The notes under the pieces were generated by a model. It ran no database searches, was not told where the DNA came from, and saw only the letters and a list, made by a program, of their open reading frames with translations. DNA of 38,978 nt from NCBI RefSeq assembly GCF_004551525.1, contig NZ_SATR01000040.1:1-38978 (forward strand). Reading direction: 5' to 3'. The stretch's first letter is position 1. The number at the start of each line of letters is the position of its first letter. Source of the DNA: Vibrio ouci. GTDB lineage: Bacteria; Pseudomonadota; Gammaproteobacteria; Enterobacterales; Vibrionaceae. Positions 26,963-35,672 of this stretch are shown here, piece by piece. The position numbers and the translations under genes are program-made.

Positions 26963-27418
26963 TTAAGCGTCGCGATTGTTATCTAGCCAATTCTGCAGAC
27001 GTTGAGAGTGTTCCAGCATCTGCTCAAGTTGCTTCTCGTCCCATTGGTCAAAGCATTGGTCAACGGTGGGCAGAAAGCTCATAAACGCACTTTGAACCTT
27101 GTCCAACCCTTGCTGATTAATACGAATCCACTTCTTACGCCCATCTTGTTTGTCTTTACGAATCTCTATCAAATCCATTTCAGACAGCTTGTTCACCACC
27201 TTAGTGATACCAGGTTGGTTCATTTGCATCACTTCCGCTAACTGGCTGATCGTCTGCTCTTTGTCTGGGTGACGAGCGAAGTGATTGAGCAGATTAAACT
27301 GAGATTGATTAATTCCATGAGGTGCCAAAGCTTTACTTAACCAGGCGTCAGTTAGCTGATTTATTATTCCAAGTGATATCAATAGCTTGAATGAGTTCTG
27401 CTGCTTTTCTGTCAACAT
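26963..27418 (-). CDS. MarR-family transcriptional regulator
   Basis: The protein is 151 residues if translation starts at ATG 27418 (MLTEKQQNS). The open frame continues upstream to 27520, but that part would read through the two palindromes and add a spurious hydrophobic stretch. The winged helix is clear: SQFNLLNHFARH, then TISQLAEVMQMNQPGITKVVNKLSEMDLIEIRKDKQDGRKKWIRINQQG, with the DGR wing motif conserved. It is divergent from the Acg-type flavoprotein gene and probably represses it and itself. The ribosome site (AAGGG) is weak. Confidence 0.9.
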   Translation of the reverse strand: MLTEKQQNSFKLLISLGIINQLTDAWLSKALAPHGINQSQFNLLNHFARHPDKEQTISQLAEVMQMNQPGITKVVNKLSEMDLIEIRKDKQDGRKKWIRINQQGLDKVQSAFMSFLPTVDQCFDQWDEKQLEQMLEHSQRLQNWLDNNRDA

Positions 27419-27440
27419 TTTATAGAATGCCCTTGATTTA

Positions 27441-27473
27441 TATTCCATGGAATGTATATTTATTCCATGGAAT
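27441..27473. promoter_or_regulatory. Twin 12-bp palindromes, probable MarR operators
   Basis: ATTCCATGGAAT occurs at 27442-27453 and again at 27462-27473, each perfect, with centres 20 bp apart (two helical turns) and the same preceding T. They fill the middle of the 79-bp gap between the divergent starts at 27418 and 27498. This geometry fits two dimers on the same DNA face controlling both promoters. Confidence 0.85.
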
Positions 27474-27497
27474 AATTCTAGCAGAGCGAGGGATAAC

Positions 27498-28649
27498 ATG
27501 AACAGAAGAAACTTTATCAAAGTCTTAGGAGCAGGCGGCGTCGTCTTAGCGGCAAGTCCAATTTTGGTTAATCAATTGAACACATCCAATAGCGCTATTT
27601 ATCGGCCGACGCATACCTATGATGATATAAGAAAGACACTGCTCAGTTACGCTATGCTAAGTGCGAATCCTCACAACATTCAGCCATGGAAGGTAGCGTT
27701 ACCAAATCAAAATCAAATCCTCCTTTACGTCGATTCTGAGCGCTTGCTACCTCAAACTGATCCAATCCATCGTCAAATTCATATCGGTCAGGGAACCTTT
27801 ATTGAAGGCTTAGTGATTGCGGCGACTCGTTTTGGTATTCGAGCTGACGTTGAGTATTTTCCGCAAGGGGAGTATGACAATCAGAGTCTTGAAGAAAAAC
27901 CGGTTGCAGCGATTACCTTAATTCCTGATTCAGAGGTTCAAGCCGATCCTCTGTTTGGTTATCTCGCAATTCGTCAATCGACAAAGACGCCTTATCAGTC
28001 TGATATCGTGGCAGAGGAACAATTGGCACGTATTCAGAGCATTGCTGGTGACGATGGTTTCGCGATGAAGTTCGTTGATGCAAAGAGTGACAATGGAGCA
28101 ATGAGCCAGTTTCTTACTCAAGCAATGACGATTGAAGAACAGCAAGCGGCGAGGAGCTTGGAGACGATTGCCATGTTCCGTTTTAATGAAAAAGAATTCG
28201 CTCAGCACAGAGATGGGTTTGGTTTGGCGCAAAATGGCGTCTCTGGTGCGAAGCGTTGGCTAGCGGAAAAGCTGTTTGTGACCCGTGAAAATGCAGAGAG
28301 TGACCCTAAACGCTTTGGTGCAGAAGGTATCAAAGCGACGCAAAAAGCGGCTGAAAATGCCCCTCACTTTGGCTTATTAGTGAGTGAGGACAACAGCCGT
28401 TTAGCCCAGGTAAAATGTGGACGTATATATCAAAGAATCAATCTAGTCACGACGTCGATGGGCTTAGCACAACACCCTATGAGCCAGATTCTTCAAGAAT
28501 ACTCCGACATGCTGCCGTTACAGGATGAGTTCAAACAGCATTACGCAATTGAATCGAATCAAACCGTACAAATGTTGTTTCGCTTAGGCAAGTCAGAACT
28601 GACTCCACCGTCGCCGCGCCGAGAAGTGAGCGATATAGTACAAGCGTAA
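27498..28649 (+). CDS. Acg-family FMN-binding oxidoreductase with Tat signal
   Basis: The 383-residue protein starts at ATG 27498, supported by GAGGGA upstream, giving MNRRNFIKVLGAGGVVLAAS, a twin-arginine signal with RR at residues 3-4. The body is a duplicated or degenerate nitroreductase fold as in Acg-type proteins. The conserved flavin segment is SANPHNIQPWKV (about 55-66), with further motifs RQSTKTPY and GRIYQRINLVTTSMGLAQHP in the second half. It is likely exported folded with FMN to the periplasm; the reaction is unknown. The divergent MarR gene suggests induction by a small aromatic or oxidative signal (inference). Confidence 0.85.
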   Translation: MNRRNFIKVLGAGGVVLAASPILVNQLNTSNSAIYRPTHTYDDIRKTLLSYAMLSANPHNIQPWKVALPNQNQILLYVDSERLLPQTDPIHRQIHIGQGTFIEGLVIAATRFGIRADVEYFPQGEYDNQSLEEKPVAAITLIPDSEVQADPLFGYLAIRQSTKTPYQSDIVAEEQLARIQSIAGDDGFAMKFVDAKSDNGAMSQFLTQAMTIEEQQAARSLETIAMFRFNEKEFAQHRDGFGLAQNGVSGAKRWLAEKLFVTRENAESDPKRFGAEGIKATQKAAENAPHFGLLVSEDNSRLAQVKCGRIYQRINLVTTSMGLAQHPMSQILQEYSDMLPLQDEFKQHYAIESNQTVQMLFRLGKSELTPPSPRREVSDIVQA

Positions 28650-28667
28650 CTCAAACAACTCTGGACC

Positions 28668-28703
28668 AAGCCACTTACAAAATGTGAGAGACGTAAGTGG
28701 CTT
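28668..28703. repeat. Inverted repeat between convergent genes
   Basis: AAGCCACTTAC (28668-28678) and GTAAGTGGCTT (28693-28703) form a perfect 11-bp stem with a 14-base loop. No T run follows on either strand, so it may be a weak or factor-assisted terminator between the Acg gene and the DEAD-box gene. Confidence 0.7.
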
Positions 28704-28712
28704 AGCTAGCGG

Positions 28713-29951
28713 TTATTTCGCTTTCGGGGCTGAGCGTTTTGCTTTGCCTTGAAACTGCTTAATGCTCTTTTTAGCATTGGTTCGTCGATTGGCTTTCTTA
28801 TCGCGAGGAGCGCGTTTGCTCTCACCTGTTGATGGCTTATCCGTTACTGGAAAACCTTCAAGGTCTTGGGTTGGCAATTCACGTTGAGTCAAATTACGAA
28901 TCGCGGTAAGAGCTTCGGCTTCGCCATGGCAGACCAGCGACATTGCAACACCTTGCTCGCCTGCACGGGCTGTACGCCCAACTCGGTGAACGTATGTTTC
29001 CGCATGCATTGGCAACTCAAAGTTAATCACTACAGGTAGTTGCTCGATGTGAATACCACGCGCCAATAGATCGGTAGCGATCAACACCTGTGTTAGCCCG
29101 GACTTAAACTGTGCTAGCGCTTCTTCACGTTCATCTTGGTTCTTATTACCATGTAAAGCGCAGGTTGTAATACCAGCTTTATTAAGCTTTTTCGCTAAGC
29201 CATCGGCATTTTCTTTTACTCCAATAAACACCAACACCTGCGTCCAAGCATTCTGCTTAACTAGCTCAATCAAAGCTTTGGTTTTGCTTCCTTTGTTAAC
29301 TAGATACAGCGTTTCAGTGATCTCTTGGTTTGTACTGTTTTCTTGGTGCGCCGCCACCTGTTTGGGATCGCACATAAGTAGCTTTGCTTTTTTCTTCAGT
29401 TCATCAGAAAACGTGGCTGAGAACATCGCGGTTTGGCGCTTAGTTGATGTTTCCGACGCAATAGTTTGTACATCCGGCCAAAAGCCCATATCCAGTAGAC
29501 GATCCGCTTCATCTAACACAAGGTATTGCACACCGCTTAAGTCTAAACCGTTGTTGGTAAGGTCAACCAAACGACCGGTTGTCGCGACTAAGATGTTGGG
29601 ATTTTTCGCAAGTGCCTGCTGTTGTAATTCTTTATCGACGCCACCGCACAAAGACACCGCGTTAAGACCAAGAGCCTGACCAACTTGGTTAATCGCCTCA
29701 CTCACTTGGGTCGCCAGCTCGCGCGTTGGTACCAGAATCAGCGCTCTTTGTTCTGAGTTTTCGCTTAGCTTTTCCAATACAGGCAAACCATAAGCAAGGG
29801 TTTTTCCGCTGCCCGTATTTGCTAATGCCAATACGTCTTTACCTGCCATCAGTTCAGGGATCGCCAATGTTTGAATATCCGTTGGCTTTTTGAAGTCTTG
29901 TGGCAGTGCGTGGGTAAGTTCAGAACTTAATGAAAGAGTAGAAAACGGCAT
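28713..29951 (-). CDS. DEAD-box ATP-dependent RNA helicase
   Basis: This 412-residue protein contains the full helicase core. Motif I is ANTGSGKT (44-51), Ia PTRELA (75-80), II DEAD (147-150), III SAT (178-180) and VI HRVGRTAR (322-329), with a Q motif near residues 23-27. After about residue 365 it ends in a basic Lys/Arg-rich tail that should help bind RNA. It unwinds short RNA duplexes in ribosome assembly or RNA decay; layout is RhlE/SrmB-like, but the exact orthologue is not clear from motifs alone. AAAGG upstream supports the start. Confidence 0.93.
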   Translation of the reverse strand: MPFSTLSLSSELTHALPQDFKKPTDIQTLAIPELMAGKDVLALANTGSGKTLAYGLPVLEKLSENSEQRALILVPTRELATQVSEAINQVGQALGLNAVSLCGGVDKELQQQALAKNPNILVATTGRLVDLTNNGLDLSGVQYLVLDEADRLLDMGFWPDVQTIASETSTKRQTAMFSATFSDELKKKAKLLMCDPKQVAAHQENSTNQEITETLYLVNKGSKTKALIELVKQNAWTQVLVFIGVKENADGLAKKLNKAGITTCALHGNKNQDEREEALAQFKSGLTQVLIATDLLARGIHIEQLPVVINFELPMHAETYVHRVGRTARAGEQGVAMSLVCHGEAEALTAIRNLTQRELPTQDLEGFPVTDKPSTGESKRAPRDKKANRRTNAKKSIKQFQGKAKRSAPKAK

Positions 29952-30229
29952 GTGCAGGCCTTTTATTTAGCGGCGTTGGAAACAATTAAGGTGCGGCAGT
30001 ACGCAGGCGCGGACTTTACCACAATCGAGATGATTAAGTGTAATGCTTTAAGGCTCAGTGTTGATTACGCTGATGCTTTGATAGCGGTTATTTATTGCCT
30101 CGACATGAATCCATAGACAGCAAGAATCAATTAAACCCGACTTAATTGACTGTTTATCTTCGCTCTATCGATAGCTTAGGTCGAAGCTTTTAGGATCTTG
30201 ATGTTTTAATCAATAACATCGAGAGAGAT

Positions 30230-31045
30230 ATGAAGCATCCGGTTCCTAAAGTTTTGGCGTTAGCGCTGGTTTCTGCCTTCGCTCATGCAGAGTCAGCACC
30301 TGAGAGCAGTGAGCAAGTTCAAGATATGTCTGACCCATTAGCGGTATATACTCAAGGTGGCTTTGGCGTCTCTGATAAAGGCCTAAACCTGAAAGTTGGC
30401 CAGACGTATGACACTGGCAACCCTGACACGATGGCGATGAATATCATTGAAGTCAAAGGTATCGCGGGCGAACAGTTGGGCTGGAGCGGTTCGAGTAAAC
30501 GTGATGATTCGATTGATAGCCTGCGTTTTCGCAACTTTAGTGTCGACACCACCAATGGCCGTGGTGCGCAGCTAGATATGAACTATAACGTTGAAAAAGA
30601 GCAACTGGATACCTCGTATAGCTTTATTCAAGCATTACCTAAATGGGGAGCGCTACAGCTCTATCCTCTGGCTGGGGCAGGTGCACGAATCACCAATGGG
30701 CAAGTCGATACCACGGTCGATACCGAGTCAGGCACTTACCCTATTGATAAGAGCATTGGCTATACCATTCCTGGTGTTTATGGTGTGGTAGGTATGTACA
30801 GTAAGCTGGCCATTACCGATAAGATTTGGGTGAACTACAACCCTATGTGGTTAACCGCGATAGCGGGTTCGGATGACTTTATGGAGTCCGCATTTGGTCA
30901 AGGGAACAGTGAAGTCTTTGCCAACGAAGTGTCACTCTCTTATCAAATTACTCCAAGATTCAATGTGCGCTATTTTGCTAACTGGACACAGGAGCAAGAG
31001 TTCAAAGAGGGCGATCAAAGAATCGAAGTGAACTACCAGTTCTAG
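30230..31045 (+). CDS. Predicted outer-membrane beta-barrel-type protein, unknown function
   Basis: This 271-residue protein starts with a signal peptide (about residues 1-20, cleavage after AFAHA). The mature part alternates hydrophobic and polar residues with many aromatic residues and ends in ...IEVNYQF, a C-terminal Phe typical of BAM-inserted barrels. There are about 10-12 possible strands. I do not recognise a family. GAGAGAG before the ATG is a good ribosome site. A GATGTT/AACATC inverted repeat at 30200-30220 directly precedes it. It is a single gene between the helicase and the lipoprotein hydrolase. Confidence 0.68.
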   Translation: MKHPVPKVLALALVSAFAHAESAPESSEQVQDMSDPLAVYTQGGFGVSDKGLNLKVGQTYDTGNPDTMAMNIIEVKGIAGEQLGWSGSSKRDDSIDSLRFRNFSVDTTNGRGAQLDMNYNVEKEQLDTSYSFIQALPKWGALQLYPLAGAGARITNGQVDTTVDTESGTYPIDKSIGYTIPGVYGVVGMYSKLAITDKIWVNYNPMWLTAIAGSDDFMESAFGQGNSEVFANEVSLSYQITPRFNVRYFANWTQEQEFKEGDQRIEVNYQF

Positions 31046-31056
31046 TTCTCGACAAG

Positions 31057-31084
31057 GCCAGTTAGCAATGCGACTAGCTGGCTT
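31057..31084 (+). terminator. Weak terminator-like hairpin
   Basis: GCCAGTTAG / CTAGCTGGC pair with one G-T step and a loop of about 8 bases, followed by TTCTTATTATT. It lies 12 bp after the barrel-protein stop. Confidence 0.55.
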
Positions 31085-31092
31085 CTTATTAT

Positions 31093-32343
31093 TTACTCTT
31101 TTTGCTCACTCTCTACTCTCAACCAGAAAGCTCTGATCTTAGTGTAAACATCCGGCTGGTTGAGAATGTCGGTATGGTTGTAGTTAAAGCCATATATTTC
31201 TTCTGCTTGTTCTTGCGCTTCTACCCTTAGCTGACTGCTCATCAAAATCGTTCCATCACTGCTCGCCCCGATATCTCCTGTCCCTTTGTCGTACCCAAAG
31301 ATCAATAAGTGCGGTGGACGAAGGTTGTTTTGATCTGCTGGGAAAAGGTTCTTGATGGCATGGCCATTTGGCATCAAGTCAGTCCATGATGGCATTGCGA
31401 CCGGAGAATACTTCACACCAGACTCGGCAGATGGCACGCCACCAAATGGTGATGCGATAGACGTAAATGATCGAATAGAGTGGCATCGATTGCCGACACT
31501 ACAGACATTGAGGTAACGCTGAGTTAAGACCCCACCCATGCTATGAGCGACAATGTGAATAGGACGGTATTGATACTGATCGTTGAGCTGTCGCATCAAA
31601 CTGGCGACAGAGTGTGCCAAAAAAGTGAGTGACAAAGATGAAGGGTAATTAACAAGCCAAGGCTGGTACTTATCTTTATCTAAAAAAGCGATCATCTCTT
31701 CAAAGTCTTGACCGCTACCGCCCATACCGTGAATAAATAGCACCGGAATCTTTGCGGGATCATAAGCGTCAAGGAAGAAGATTCCCCCGTAATCGTTTTC
31801 AACAAACTGCAGCGGTTGCCACATCCCCATCTCTTTCGCGTTTTTAGAGAACGCGGGGTCATCTAAGCTGACAATCGCACCTACACGCTCTTCTCTGACT
31901 TTAAACTCTAGGTAGGGAACGACCGCTAATCTGTCAAGGGTTGGTATCCCATCAAGTACCTGGTTATCAGGACCGATCGCGACCTGATTGTTGACCAAAG
32001 TATCTTGCATGAAAAGGTAACTAGGCTCATCGATCTGATAGGTAAAATCGAGGTTCTGGTCTTCAAAAACAAAGATGTAGTCAGTCAGATTGAAAAAAGA
32101 GGGAAACGTGGTTTTATCGGTGTTTTCCATTGAATTGACTGTAAGCACACTCGACTTATTGAGATCACTGAGCTGAACAATGACATGCCTTTTGGGACTA
32201 TCAGTTGTAGGGACATTGACGGTAATTTCTTTATAGATGTTCTCGACGTCTTGCAAGTCTGAATGCAGAGATAGCAAGTTGCCACAGCCAGTTAGAAATA
32301 CACTCAATAAAATAACTAGGGATAATTTGAACATCATTTCCAT
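31093..32343 (-). CDS. Lipoprotein alpha/beta hydrolase (lipase/esterase-like)
   Basis: This 416-residue protein has a lipoprotein signal: residues 5-20 end in LTGC, with Cys20 as the lipidated residue and Gly at +2, favouring the outer membrane. The catalytic domain spans about 198-410. The oxyanion segment is IHGMGGSG (204-211) and the nucleophile elbow AHSMGG places Ser268. A later SDGTI and NHTDIL supply candidate Asp and His. Residues 21-195 are an N-terminal domain I do not recognise. The substrate is presumably an ester or lipid. Several ATGs (32343, 32337, 32334) are possible starts. Confidence 0.82.
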   Translation of the reverse strand: MEMMFKLSLVILLSVFLTGCGNLLSLHSDLQDVENIYKEITVNVPTTDSPKRHVIVQLSDLNKSSVLTVNSMENTDKTTFPSFFNLTDYIFVFEDQNLDFTYQIDEPSYLFMQDTLVNNQVAIGPDNQVLDGIPTLDRLAVVPYLEFKVREERVGAIVSLDDPAFSKNAKEMGMWQPLQFVENDYGGIFFLDAYDPAKIPVLFIHGMGGSGQDFEEMIAFLDKDKYQPWLVNYPSSLSLTFLAHSVASLMRQLNDQYQYRPIHIVAHSMGGVLTQRYLNVCSVGNRCHSIRSFTSIASPFGGVPSAESGVKYSPVAMPSWTDLMPNGHAIKNLFPADQNNLRPPHLLIFGYDKGTGDIGASSDGTILMSSQLRVEAQEQAEEIYGFNYNHTDILNQPDVYTKIRAFWLRVESEQKE

Positions 32344-32488
32344 ATGTGTTCTGTGCGTGATGTTCTTATCATAGCGGTGTCAGTGACGGGATGTAAAACA
32401 AGTAAACTGATCGTGAGTGCTTTAACCAACAAACGGTTATCGGTTTATGAGGTGCCTGTAGGTGGGAGACTCGGGGAATGGCAGGCGC

Positions 32489-32517
32489 AAAAAAAGCCCG
32501 CGGACTAGACGGGCTTT
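32489..32517 (-). terminator. Rho-independent terminator of alkylsulfatase 1
   Basis: Read leftward, AAGCCCG and CGGGCTT form a stem with a 9-base loop followed by seven T. It lies about 34 bp after the sulfatase stop. Confidence 0.9.
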
Positions 32518-32550
32518 GACTTAAACAACTATTTGGATTTTAGTAATGGT

Positions 32551-34518
32551 TTATGGCGTTACAACACCGAACCACATGTCGAATTGATCAAACACGGACA
32601 TGAGTTTGTTAAATTCAACTTGATCAGAGACTCTAAAGTCACCAGCTTTGATTTCCTCCTGCAGCGTTGCTTGTTTTGTCATCATGTTTTCAAATGCTTG
32701 ACGGGTCATAGTAATCGTTAGGTCAGCATCGCTAAACTGCTTGTCTGAGTATGATTTAAGTACTGAATTGCTTAAATCCATTGAGTACTGACCATCGCCT
32801 TCAACATTGATATTGACCTGAATGTCTAACCCTTTCGCCGCCTCAGGTTTTACCGTTACGCCTAAGTAGTTCATGAACTGATCAAACGGCATGTTTTTCG
32901 CAATTGCCGCCGTGTTTGGTGTCGCGACTGGCTTGATACCTTGACGAAGCTCTTTTGCGCCGCCTAGGTAGTAGTTACGCCATGGGCCTGATTCTGATTG
33001 GTAACCAAGTTGCTCCATTGCATCGGCTTCTAGATAGCGAGCGTCCATATTGTCAGGGTTAGCGAAGGTGACATTGTTCAGTAGTGTTACTGCCCAGCGG
33101 TATTCGCCTTTTTCAATCGCTGTTTCAGCGAGATCGATAACCTTGTCTTCACCGCCCATCGCTTCAACGTATTTGGTGCCTTGCTCTGTTGGTGTTAGTG
33201 GGTTTAGGTTTGCTGGGTTACCGTCCCACCATGCGCCAAAGTAGAAGTCGTACGTTGCACGTGCGTTGTGCGATACCGTGCCGTAGTAACCGCGGTTGTA
33301 CCACTCTTTACCTAATGAATCTGGCAGCTTGATTGATGCTGAAATCTCATTTGGTGTGTAACCTTTGTTGGCTAAACGAAGCGTTTGGTCATGAACAAAT
33401 TTGTACATGTCGCGTGTTTTCTCTAGCTGGTTTTGGATTTTTTCTTTACCAAACGTTGGCCAGTGGTGCGATGCAATCATGGTGTCGGCTTTATCGCCAT
33501 AGGTGTGCAGTGCTTCGTCAATGTACTGTGCCCAAGAAGAAGCATCGCGCGTTTTTGCACCACGTAACGTAGAGATATTATGGATGGTGTGCGTCATCAC
33601 TTCTGCTGCCATCATGGTTTTGTACTGCGGGAAGTAGAACATGAATTCAGAAGGGGCTTCTGATTCTTGCGCCATAATCACTTCTAACTTAACGCCATCT
33701 ACTTCCATCTCTTGACCAGTGATGTTGGCGATGTGGGTAGGTTTAACAATGCCCGGTGCACCAGAAGAGGTCGTTTTACCTAGACCACCATCGACTTGAC
33801 CTTTGCTGCTTGCATCAAGCAAGTTACCGTACATGTAAGATGCGCGGCGTGACATGGTGTTACCCGCCATTAAGTTCTCAGCGATCGAGTGATCAAAGAA
33901 ACCTTCAGGTGCAAGAATCTCAACCTTACCTGCATCAATGTCTTCTTGGCTTGTTACACCTAAGATGCCGCCGAAATGGTCGACATGAGAGTGAGTGAAA
34001 ATCACACCCGTAACTGGTAAATCTTCAACGTTATCACGCAGAAGTTTTAAGCCTGCAGCAGCAGTTTCAGGAGAAATCAGTGGATCAACCACTACCCAGC
34101 CATCATCACCTTTAATGAAGGACATCACTGAAAGGTCAAAACCACGGACTTGGTAGATGCCATCTTTGACTTTGAATAGACCATCAAGGTTGTTGAGTTT
34201 TGCTTGGCGCAGAAGTGACGGGTTAATGGTATCGGTGTTCTTATCTTGTTCTATAAAATCGTACTTGCTGAAGTCCCAAATAACTTTACCGTCCGCGTCT
34301 TTGATGGTTTTCTCTGGCCAAGTAGCAATGAAACCACGGGAAGCGTCGTCAAAATCGCTTTGATTATCGAAATTTAGGTACTGCTTCAGTTGTTCGTTTT
34401 TTGCGACAGTGAAGCTTGACGCGTCTTTGGCTGCACTGGTTGTTGACGCAGCGAAACTGAATGCTGGCGCAAGAGTGGCAACGATAGCTAAAGATACGAT
34501 TGATTTTTGAAAGTTCAT
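32551..34518 (-). CDS. Secreted alkylsulfatase, SdsA1/YjcS-like (paralog 1)
   Basis: This 655-residue enzyme has a signal peptide (residues 1-24), a metallo-beta-lactamase domain (about 100-400), an alkylsulfatase dimerisation/helical domain (about 410-530) and a C-terminal SCP2-like hydrophobic-substrate domain (about 535-655). Zn ligands match the family: THSHVDH gives H176, H178, D180 and H181; E287 (ESEAP) and E306 (AAE) follow with the expected 19-residue spacing, and H351 lies in SHHWPTFG. It should hydrolyse primary alkyl sulfates to alcohol and sulfate in the periplasm or outside. It lies 129 bp downstream of a same-strand LysR gene, with an LTTR-type box between. The closest architectural relatives are sdsA and yjcS. 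Confidence 0.92.
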   Translation of the reverse strand: MNFQKSIVSLAIVATLAPAFSFAASTTSAAKDASSFTVAKNEQLKQYLNFDNQSDFDDASRGFIATWPEKTIKDADGKVIWDFSKYDFIEQDKNTDTINPSLLRQAKLNNLDGLFKVKDGIYQVRGFDLSVMSFIKGDDGWVVVDPLISPETAAAGLKLLRDNVEDLPVTGVIFTHSHVDHFGGILGVTSQEDIDAGKVEILAPEGFFDHSIAENLMAGNTMSRRASYMYGNLLDASSKGQVDGGLGKTTSSGAPGIVKPTHIANITGQEMEVDGVKLEVIMAQESEAPSEFMFYFPQYKTMMAAEVMTHTIHNISTLRGAKTRDASSWAQYIDEALHTYGDKADTMIASHHWPTFGKEKIQNQLEKTRDMYKFVHDQTLRLANKGYTPNEISASIKLPDSLGKEWYNRGYYGTVSHNARATYDFYFGAWWDGNPANLNPLTPTEQGTKYVEAMGGEDKVIDLAETAIEKGEYRWAVTLLNNVTFANPDNMDARYLEADAMEQLGYQSESGPWRNYYLGGAKELRQGIKPVATPNTAAIAKNMPFDQFMNYLGVTVKPEAAKGLDIQVNINVEGDGQYSMDLSNSVLKSYSDKQFSDADLTITMTRQAFENMMTKQATLQEEIKAGDFRVSDQVEFNKLMSVFDQFDMWFGVVTP

Positions 34519-34615
34519 AAGTCATCTCTCTCTGATAGTGCGAACGGGTATGCGTTCGTCGATGAAGAGATAATATGAAGTTTGGATTTATCAATCGATA
34601 GGCTTAAATTTAAAT

Positions 34616-34640
34616 GTGGATTTAGTTTTATTTAATCCAC
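34616..34640. promoter_or_regulatory. LysR-type box upstream of alkylsulfatase 1
   Basis: GTGGATT (34616-34622) and AATCCAC (34634-34640) are perfect 7-bp inverted arms separated by 11 bases, the T-N11-A geometry of LysR binding sites. A further half-site TGGATT lies at 34583-34588 in the direction of the gene. The box centre is about 110 bp before the sulfatase start. Confidence 0.65.
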
Positions 34641-34647
34641 TTCGCAT

Positions 34648-35547
34648 TTAGCGAAAACGCTCAGTGACTTTAAGTAGAGACTCTTTAAGCCATTGGTGTC
34701 CTGTATCTTGCTGTTGGGAGTGATGCCAAGTCATATAAATCGGCAAAGGCACCGATTTAAAGGGTAGCGGGAATACTTGAAGCTGGTGGCCTGGGGCAAG
34801 TAGATCGGCGTGCCATTGACTTGTCACACACAGCCACTCGGTCTGAGCCGCCATCATCACGGCATTACAAATCGAATCGGTCTTATAGACGATATGGCGG
34901 GAGGGTTGTGGTTCACAAGCGAGTGAATCGAGGATGTCTTGATTAAAACGCTGTGTTCCCCATAGTAGGTGCTTCTCAGTAAAGAACTGCTCGTGCGTGA
35001 GCGAGCCCTGAATGCGTGGATGATTTTTACTACATACAACAACGAGCGGCAGTTCAAATAGGAATTCATTATGATAGCCGTGCTCGTCTAAAGGGATGGT
35101 CGTGATAATAAGATCGACTTTACGCATACGTAGATCATCTTGACGGCTACTTTCATTGATATGCTCGATATCGGCGGAAAGTTTCACGTTCGGTGCGTGC
35201 TTAGCCCGATACTCTATCATTGGCGGCACTAACATCAGGTCGAGGTCTTTATGGCTAGAAATACGAAACGTCCGCTGGCTAGCTTGTGGGTTGAAATGTT
35301 GTCTCGATTTAGCGCCATTGAGCAGTAAGTTTAAGGGTTCTTGGATCTCTTCGTGTAATTCGATAGCGAAATTGGTCGGTGCAATGCCACGTCCTTTACG
35401 AATAAACAATGGGTCTTGGTATTGCTCACGAAGGCGGTTCAATGCGTGGCTGACTGCAGGAGCTGTAATGCCTAAGCCCTCCGCGGCTTCATTGACGCTG
35501 CGCGTTTTCATTACCACATCGAATGTTTTGAGTAGATTCAGATCCAT
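34648..35547 (-). CDS. LysR-family regulator 1 (SdsB-like by context)
   Basis: This 299-residue protein has an N-terminal winged HTH (residues 1-60; LLKTFDVVMKTRSVNEAAEGLGITAPAVSHALNRLREQ) and a periplasmic-binding-like effector domain (about 90-295). It is immediately upstream of alkylsulfatase 1 on the same strand and downstream of LysR 2. In Pseudomonas, sdsB is a LysR activator next to sdsA, so control of the sulfatase is likely; this is inference from context. AGGA six bases before the ATG supports the start. Confidence 0.92.
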   Translation of the reverse strand: MDLNLLKTFDVVMKTRSVNEAAEGLGITAPAVSHALNRLREQYQDPLFIRKGRGIAPTNFAIELHEEIQEPLNLLLNGAKSRQHFNPQASQRTFRISSHKDLDLMLVPPMIEYRAKHAPNVKLSADIEHINESSRQDDLRMRKVDLIITTIPLDEHGYHNEFLFELPLVVVCSKNHPRIQGSLTHEQFFTEKHLLWGTQRFNQDILDSLACEPQPSRHIVYKTDSICNAVMMAAQTEWLCVTSQWHADLLAPGHQLQVFPLPFKSVPLPIYMTWHHSQQQDTGHQWLKESLLKVTERFR

Positions 35548-35672
35548 AGTTATTCCTATCGTTCAGTTCTAGCTAAGCTCGCTATCACCAAGAAATCATA
35601 TCTGGGTTGAGTTAATTAAGATAGACAGTCAGGTATCTCTGGCGAAATTAGTGATTATCGTTGCTACTTAGC

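Noticed and set aside
27419..27520. N-terminal extension of the MarR regulator
   Set aside because: The added codons run through both operator palindromes and lack a ribosome site; family length fits the start at 27418.
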